From the NCBI GenBank assembly GCA_030429565.1, contig JAUIFE010000002.1, positions 558,001-622,000 of the forward strand: a stretch of DNA of 64,000 bases. The letters are read 5' to 3'. The stretch comes from Holophagae bacterium. GTDB lineage: Bacteria; Acidobacteriota; Holophagae; Acanthopleuribacterales; Acanthopleuribacteraceae. The stretch's first letter is position 1. Every line of letters begins with the position of its first letter. Under the pieces are notes generated by a model. It was not told the origin of the DNA. It did not search any database and saw nothing but the letters and a program-made list of their open reading frames with translations. Below are positions 34,101 to 43,100 of this stretch, one piece after another. The translations under genes and the position numbers were made by a program.

Positions 34101-37100
34101 AAACGCGAGGGTTGCGGTGTCGCGAACCGCGGCCAACACATCGTTAAAGTGCAGCGCTGCTTCGAAGCGGCAGCGCAGCACCAAGGTATTGGCAAAAAAG
34201 CCGGGCAAATCGCGCCAAGCAACCCCGTCGCGGTTGGCGTAGGGGGTGCCGATCGGCAGATCGCGCGATTCACAGTAATGGGACAACCACAGCGCGAACG
34301 CCGCCAGGTACGTCATAAACGGGGTGGCGCCTTGTTGCCGGCCGAGGTCGGTCAAACGGCGCGCAAGCGCCGGCGCGATGTGGAACGCGACGTTGGCGCC
34401 ACTTTGATTCATCTCCGGCAAGGGCGCGACGTCGTAAGGCAAGGCGGTGCGGGCCTGGCTGCCGGCGAGGATCTCCGACCAAACCGAAAGCATGTCTGTT
34501 GCTGCCGGGCCGTCCAAGCGGCGGCGGCTCCAGTGCGCGTAGTCGACATACTGCAAGGGTAAGGACGGCAAGTCGGGTTCGCAATCACGGGACAAGGCAT
34601 CGTAGATTTCGGCCAATTCGCCGAGCAGCACTTCCATGGAACGGCCATCGGCCACGATGTGATGCACCGTCAGTTGCAGCAACCAACGCTGAGGCGCCCG
34701 TTGCAGGAGTAAGACGCGGAAGGTGGAACCGGCTTCTAAATCGAAGGGTTGACTCGCGTGTTGGTCCAGCAAGCGGCGGTCGGTCTGGCTCAGCAAAACG
34801 TCGTCTTCGGCGCTAGCGACACGGAATGTCCAATCCAGGGGCGCTTCGGCAAGAATTACCTGGCGGGGCGACCCGTCGACGGTGATAAAGGCGGTGCGCA
34901 GGGGTTCGTGGCGTTGCTGCAGCAGGCGGCAAGCCTGGTGGAGGCGTTCGGGCGAAGCTTCGCCGCGAATGTCAAAAACAATGGGAATGTGATAAGCCGC
35001 CCCGGTTTGCGGCATTTGCGCCAGGAACCACATGCGTTGTTGTGCGTGCGATAAGGGATGAGATTCGGTGCGGGTGACCGCCTGAATCGGGTGTTCCACT
35101 TGGCCCGCTTGTTGTTGCAGACGCAACGCCAAACCGGCCGGGGTTGGTGACGCGAATAAATCGGCGAGCGCGGGACGCCACCCGAGCCTGTCTTCGATGC
35201 CGTCGATGACTTGCATCGCCGGCAAGGAGTGGCCGCCGAGGGCAAAGAAATCGTCGTTGCGACCACATTGAGGAAGGTTAAGTACGGCTTGCCAGATATC
35301 ACACAGTTGTTGTTCCAGCTCGTTGTGAGCTGGTTCGTAGGCGGCGAGATCGTGCCGTGCCGGCGTTGCCGGGATGCGCTCGGCCAAGGCCTTTTCATCC
35401 GTTTTCCCGTTGGGTGTCAAGGGAAAAGCGTCGAGCGGAATCCAGGCTTGCGGCATCATCGCCGCACTCAATCGCTGTTCAAGGTAGGCCTTCACGGCTG
35501 CTTCCCGGTAGGTCTCGTCGACGGTGATGTAGGCAATCAGGCGGGTTTGGTTACCCTTGCCGTTGGTACGGACTAAGGCTTGCCGCACACCCGGCGCCTG
35601 GGTTAGGACGGTTTCGATTTCGCGGGTTTCGACGCGCCGGCCGCGAATCTTAAGCTGACTGTCGCGGCGACCTAAGAATCGCAAGGTGCCGTCGAGGTCC
35701 CAGCGTCCGAAGTCGCCACTGCGGTAGCAACGGGCACCGGCAGCGGGCGAGAAGGGGTCGGGTCGGAAGTGGTCGGCGGTTAAACCTGGTTGACCGGCGA
35801 AACCACGGCCGACCCCTGCGCCGCCGATGACGATTTCACCAACGGCTCCGCGCGGCACCAACTGCATGTGATCGTCGACCAGGTAAAGTTGGGTTCCATC
35901 GGCGGGGTGACCCAGCGGGACGTCCTGGTCCAGGTGAAGTGGGGTTTTCATCTCAAACAGACTGCAAAAGGTCGATGCTTCGGCGGGTCCGTAGCCATTG
36001 AGGATCCGGCGCGGGCCACCCGCCTTTTTGACCGAAGCAATGATATTGGGGTCGGCTTTTTCGCCGCCAAACAACAAGGTGTTTAGGCCGTTAAACATAT
36101 CCGGCCGGCTTTCCGCCAAGCGGTGGAACAGGGCTGTCGCCAAGACCATGTGTTTAATGCGACGGGTGACGAGGGTGTCCGCCAAGCGAGCGGCGTCAAG
36201 CACGACGTCGCGGGGAATCACATCGACGCAGCCGCCGGCACACAGCGGCGTCCACAGTTCCCAGGTGAGCGGGTCAAAGGAGATGGTCGTCACCTGGGCC
36301 ATGCGTTCACCTGGCCCAAAAGGAAGTTGGTGATTATGGGCTAGGTTGAGAATATTGCCGTGGGTTAGCACGATTCCTTTGGGCACACCCGTGGTGCCCG
36401 AGGTGAACAAAAGCAGGGCCGCTTGGTCTCGGCTAACAGCCGGAAGCGATGCCTGTTGTGGTGTGACCACCGCCTCCCAATCGAAGTCGTCAAGCGCGAT
36501 GGTGGCCGGAGCCCCTTCGGGCATGCGGCGGGAAGCGGTGTCGCAGAGCAGCAGCGCCGGTTTGGCACCCGCCACCATGGCATTTAAGCGTTCGCGCGGG
36601 TAAGCCGGATCCATCGGCATGTAACAACCGCCGGCCAACAACACCGCCAAGATCGCGACCACCAGGTTCGCATCTCGTGCCGTCAGGATCGCAACCGGCT
36701 GTTCCGCCTGCAACCCTTGCGCTTGCAGTACCGACGCCAACAAGGCAGCTCGTTGCCACAGTTGTGCGTAGCTAAGCGAAACCGCGCCACAGGCAACGGC
36801 TTCGTCGTCCTTGCGCTGTTGGACGTGGGCGAAGATCTGTTGCAGCACATTGTCCGCGCCCCCGGTCAACGCCGTTTCGGCACCACAGCCAAACGCCAGG
36901 AGCTGTTGTTGCTCGGCGGTACTGGGTCCGGGGATTCGGGCCGAATGGTCTTCGGCATCAACCAGCCAGGTCAGTACGGCGGTGAAGTGATCGGCCATCG
37001 CTTGAACCGTTGCGGCCTCGAACAAATCGGCGTCGTACATCAGGTTCCCCTGCAACGTCGCGCCGCGTCGGTCGAGGTTCAGGACCAATTCGTACTTGGC

Positions 37101-40100
37101 AACCGGATAGGCAAAGTCCTGTTCGGAAACTTCGACCGCACCGAGCGCGGGCGCCTCGGCTTGTTTGCCACCGTCGTCCTGCATGGCAATTGCGGCCTGG
37201 AAGAGGGGCGAGCGACCGCTGTCCCGTTGTGGCTGCAAAACCTCGACCAAACGTTCGAAGGGCACGTCGGCGTGGGCGTAAGCGTCCAGCAGCATCTGGC
37301 GGGTTTGCGCCAACAAGGCGGTCGGTTCGATGTTCGGACGCCACTGAAAACGCAGGACCAAGGTGTTGACGAAAAAGCCGATTAAATGTTCGGTAACCTC
37401 GCGGTCACGGTTGGCGAAAGGCGTACCGATCAGCACATCGCGAACGCCGGCATAGCGACCGAGCATCACGGCGTAGGCGGCCGATACCGCCATAAACAGG
37501 GTGCAATCGTGCATGCGGCAGAGGTGGTTGAGGCGTTGTGTCAGGGTTTCGGACAGGTGCAGCGGCACGAGGGCGCCGCGATGGCGGGGTTGACGGGGTC
37601 GTGGTTTGTCGGTTTCCAAGGCGAGCAGGGTTGGTGCGTCGGCCAGTTGGCGCACCCAATAATCACGCTGACGGTTGAGAACGGCGTCGGTCAGGTGACG
37701 GCGTTGCCAGGCGGCGTAGTCGATGTACTGCACCTGGAGCGCCGGCAATGTGGCTTGCTCATGCCGGCGACAAGCGCGATACAGTTCGCTTAATTCGCGC
37801 CACAGGATTTGCATCGACCAGGCGTCACCAATGATGTGGTGTAAGACCAGGGAAATGACCCATTTGTCTTGCGAGAGGCGGTAGAGACGCACGCGCCAGA
37901 GTGGCGCTTGATCCAGTGCAAACGGCGTAACCACGTCGCGGCTGACAGCCTCGCGGACCCAGGATTCGAGCGTTTCGGTTTGAGCACCCTCATCGCGGGG
38001 GTCGACCACCACCAGCGGCGTCACCGCCGTGTCGTCCACTTGTTGGAACGGACGGCCTGCTTCGTAGCCGAACCGAGTGCGCAGGGTTTCATGGCGTTGC
38101 ATGAGCCGGTGCAGGGCGTCGCGCAGTGCGGTTGGGTCGAGCGGCCCGGTTAGGCGGAAGGCGGCGGGAATCAAGTAGGTCGGTTGGTTTGGTTCCAAGT
38201 GATCCAAAAACCACAGCCGTTCCTGGGCGGAGGAAAGAGGTAGGTAACCGTCGCGGGCAACGACGGTGACCGGTGTGTGTGGTTCTCTTGAAGCGGTCTG
38301 TGCGAGCAACCCGGCAAAATCGGCGAGGTCCGGGTGGGCGAACAGGTCACGGGGCGAAAGGTCGGCGGCGAAGCGGTCGCGCAAACGTGCCAAGACCCGC
38401 GTGACCAGCAAGGAATGGCCGCCCAAGGCAAAAAAGTTGTCGTGACGGCCGACAGGATCACACCCCAGTACCTCACGCCAAATCTCGGCAACCCGCTGTT
38501 CGGCCTCATTTTGCGGCGGGCTATAGGGCCGCGCATCGACCGTTGGTTCGGGCAAGGCGTTGACATCCAACTTGCCGTTGGCGGTGCGGGGGAACTGTTC
38601 CAAGACGGTGAAGCGGGTGGGGACCATGTAGTGGGGCAGTTGCCTGCGCAAGCGCGCGCCGGGATCGTCTTCGCGCTGTTGGTCGGGATCGAGCAAGAGG
38701 TAGGCCGCCAGGTAAGCCGCCCCACCGTTGTCGCGGCGCGCCATGACCTTGGCTTCGCGCCAACAAGGCGTTTCGCACAGAACCGCTTCGATTTCGCCGG
38801 GTTCAATGCGGAACCCGCGTACTTTGATCTGGTGATCAAGGCGGCCGAGGAATTCGATTTGGCCGGCTTCTTCGGCGGGTGCGGTTCGATAACGGGCGCG
38901 GTCACCGGTGCGGTACATGCGCGCGCCGGCTCGGCTGCTAAAGGGATCGGGTAAAAACTTGGCGGCGGTTGCGGCCGGCGCCTTGCGATAACCTCGGCTC
39001 ACGCCGGCGCCGGCGACATACAGTTCACCGGCGACGCCCGGTGGCTGCGGTTGCAACAGCTCGTCCAAAATGTAAAGCCGGGTCGCGGCAATCGGTTGGC
39101 CGATCGGTACGATCTGTTCTCCGCCGTGGAGCCGGTAAACGCTACACCAAACCGAGGCCTCGGTGGGCCCGTATTCGTTGTACAAGGTTACGCCGGGATG
39201 GAACGGCAAATCAGAGGGGCAGGTTTCGCCGGCAACGATGGCGCAGCGCAGGGATTTGAGCTGACCGCGATCATTGGGCAACAAGCGGTACAAACTGGGT
39301 ACGCACAAGGTGTGGCTGATTGACTCGGCCGCGATCAGGTCGGCGACGGCGTCGGGATTGCGGCGCGTCTCCGGTTCGGTCAGCAGCAAGCAACCCCCGG
39401 CGGTCAGGGTCCAAAACAGGCCGGCTACCGAACTGTCGAACGACAGCGAGGAGAGCAACAAAAAACGTTCGAGCGGTTCGCGGTAATAGGCAAAACGCGC
39501 GGCGGTTGAGTGTTTGAGGTTGGCGTGGCTGACGCTGACAGCTTTGGGGGTGCCGGTACTGCCGGAGGTATAAATCAGGTATGCCGCTTGCCCCGGGAGC
39601 AGCTCGGGTAAGCGGGTTTCGGCGGACGGTGGGTCGAGTGGCTGGTCGAGGAACACCAAACGGGCGTCGGGTCGCAGTGCGCGCACGGCCTCGGCCTGAT
39701 CCGCGTTGCAAACCACCAGCGACACGTCGCTGTCGGCGAGCATGAACTGCAAGCGTTGCGTTGGGTAATCGGGATCCAGCGGGAGGTAGCAACCGCCGGC
39801 ACGCAGGATCGCCAGCAAACCAACCAAGGCGGTCGGCGCGTTGGGCACATACATCGCCACCGGCTGATCACGGGTGAGGCCCAATGAAACCAAAACCAGC
39901 GCCACCGCTTCGGCGCGAGCGGCCAGTTCGGCGTAGCTCAAGGCCTCCGTACCGAATTTGACAGCGGGCGCCGTGCCCCGTTTCGCGACCACGGCGTCAA
40001 ACAAGGCCAAGACGTGATCGCCCGGCAAGGAAACGGCGGACGATTGGTTCCAGGTTTCCGTAACCAAACGGAGGTCGTCGGCGGGCAACATCGGCAAGCC

Positions 40101-43100
40101 GTGCACCGAATCGTTCGGTTGGGTGACCAAGGCGGAACAAAGGTTTTCAAACCAAGCGACAAAACGCAATGCGGTGCCTTGGTCAAATAAGGCGCAGGCG
40201 TATTCCAAGCTGCCGTGGATGCGGTCGGCGTCTTCTTCGGCCACCAGGGTGAGGTCGAACTTGGCGATGTTCTGTTCCACCGCCACCGGCTCCAGCGCAA
40301 AACCGGGAAAGCTGTAGCTTCCCTGCGGCGTGTTTTGCAACACGATCATGGCTTGGAACAGGGGACTGGTGCCGAGGTCGCGCGGTACGTCTAACAGCTC
40401 GACCAAACGTTCAAACGGCAAACCCCGGTGCGTTAGTTGGTCGCCCAGGTGTTGGTGGAGCCGGCGCACGAGGGTGCGGAAATTCGGCCGCTCGGAAAGG
40501 TCACAGGCGATGACATGGGTGTTGGCAAAAAAGCCGACAATCGCTTCCCACTCGGCGCGATCGCGGCCGGCGTCGGCGGTCCCCACCGCCACGTGTTTTT
40601 GGCCGGAAAGACGACCCAGGAACAAACCCCAGGCGGCGGTTAACACGGTGAACAAGGTGGTCTGTTCGCGTTGTGCCAACTGCTTCATTAAGGTGGCTGT
40701 TTGCGGTGCGAGTGTAAAGGGTACTTGGCCGCCGCGTTGGTCGCCGCCGGCGCGACGGGGTCGGTCCAGCGGCAGGTTCAGCAAGGGGGGGACCTCGCGC
40801 AGGGTCTCGCGCCACCAAGCGGTGTCGGCGGCGATTTGGGTATCATCCAGGGTTTGACGTTGATGGACGGCAAAGTCGGCGTACTGCAAGGCCGGGCCTT
40901 GGGGTGCTGCGCTTGCCAAACCCGCCGCGTAGCGATAACAGGCGAGCCAATCGCGCATTAAAACGTCCATCGACCAACCATCGGCGATGATGTGGTGCAA
41001 CGTTAGGGTTAACAGGGTTTCCGAGCCGCAATACACGCCAACCCGCCAGAGCGGCGCTTCCGAAAGGGTAAACGGGCGTTGGGTTTGATCTGCGATCCAG
41101 CTTTCCCGGGTCAGTCCCTCGTCGGCATTCACCACGGTCAGCGGCGGCGTGATGCGGGGTTCGATCCGTTGGAAGGGTTCACCGTCCCGTGCCTGAAAAC
41201 AGGTGCGCAAGCTTTCGTGCATATCGCTCAGCAAGGACAAGCTCTCGCGCAAAATCGCCACATCCAAGCGGCCCCGCCAGGTCAGCACCACCGGAATATG
41301 GTAGGCGGCGCCGCCGTTGCCGAGCTGCTCCAAAAACCACAGGCGCGTTTGCGAAAAAGACAAAGGCAGCACTTGATTGCGGTCGGCGGGCCGGGGCGCG
41401 GCGAGAGCGGCTAAGCCGGCGCCGCGAATCGTGTCGGCCAAGGCCGCCGGCGTCGGTTTTTCGAAAAGGTCGCGCACCGCTACCACCACATTCAGGTGCG
41501 TGCGAATGCGGTCCACTAAACGGGTGGCGGAAAGCGAGTGACCGCCCAATTCGAAGAAGTTGTCTTCAATGCCGACGGGTTCGTGTTGTAACACGGCTTG
41601 GAACAAAGCGACCAGGTCGCGTTCGAGCTCGTCGCGAGCGGCGACAAGCGGACGCGTTCGTTGCTCTAAGCTTGGTACCGGTAGCGCTTTGCGGTCTACT
41701 TTGCCGTTGGCGTTCAAGGGCAGCGTGGGCAAGTGAATGAAAAAAGCAGGTACCATGTAGTCGGGCAAACGCGCGGCGACGTGGTTTCGCCAATCGTGGT
41801 TTTCCGCGCCCTCGTTTTCCTCTAGGACCAAATACGCCGCCAACTGTTTGGCCTCGCCGGCTTTGAGTGCCACCGCACAAACCACGGCCTCGGCCACGGC
41901 TTCGTGCCCGACAAGCACTGCTTCTATTTCACCCAACTCGATGCGGAATCCACGAATTTTGACCTGCTGATCCAGCCTTCCCAAAAATTCGATGTTGCCG
42001 AAACCGCGTTGCGGATCCGGCAGGATCCGTCCTAAATCACCGGTGTGGTAAAGGCGCGTTCCCGCCTCGTCGGAAAAACCATGAGGCCGGTACTTGTCGG
42101 CGGTGAGTGCGGGCCGGTCGTGGTAATGCACGGCAAGCGCCAAACCGCCGATACAAATCTCGCCGGCGATGCCGGGCGGCAGCATGCGGCCGTCGCGGTC
42201 GACAATCAAAAGTTCGGCATGGTCGAGCGGCGTGCCGATGATTAGGCGATCCCCGTGGAGTTCGCGATCATCCACCGGCCATGCCGAGGCGAGGATGGTG
42301 GTTTCCGTTGGTCCGTAGAGTTCGTTGATCGCGGCGTTGGGAAAGGTGGTGCGCATATCGCGCAACAGTTGCGGTGGCACGGCGTCGCCACCGACAAACA
42401 GGTGGGTCAAGGGCAACTGGGTGCCGCTTTCCTCGAGGTGGTTGATGATTTCCCGCATCAAGCTGGGGACGGCGTGCAGCAAATGGGTGTCGGCGAGACG
42501 ACGGCAGAGTTGATCGAGCGCCAGCATCTCTTCGCGTTCGATCAAATCGACCCAACCACCGCCGACCAGGGGCAGGAACAACTCGAACAGCGAAATGTCA
42601 AAGGCAAAAGACGCGAGGCAGGCCATGCCGCGTCCCGGTTCGATGTCAAAGCGGCGTGCGCAGCCCAAAATGACGCGGGTCAAGGCGTCATGGCGCAACA
42701 GTGTGCCCTTCGGCCGACCGGTCGAACCAGAGGTGTAAATGATATAAGCCGGGGCGTCGCCCGCCGGCGACGGCAACGGTTGCGGTGCTGTTTCAGGTGG
42801 GCGTGCGAGGTCGGCAACATCCAGCCAAACGACAGCCGCCGTGGTGTAACCCTTGCCCTGGTGAATCACTCGCTTGACGCCGGCGTCTTCTAAAATGAGG
42901 GCCCGTCGTTCGTCGGGGTGATGGGGGTCGAGTGGGACGTAGACGGCGCCGACCTGCCACAGCGCGGATAACAGGGTTAGCAGGCAGCGACTGCGCGGCA
43001 CCATCACGGCAACATGTTCACCCGGCCTAACCCCGGCGGCGATCAGCCCCTGGGCCAAACGCGAGGCGATGCAATGGAACTCGGCGTAAGACAGGCTGCC

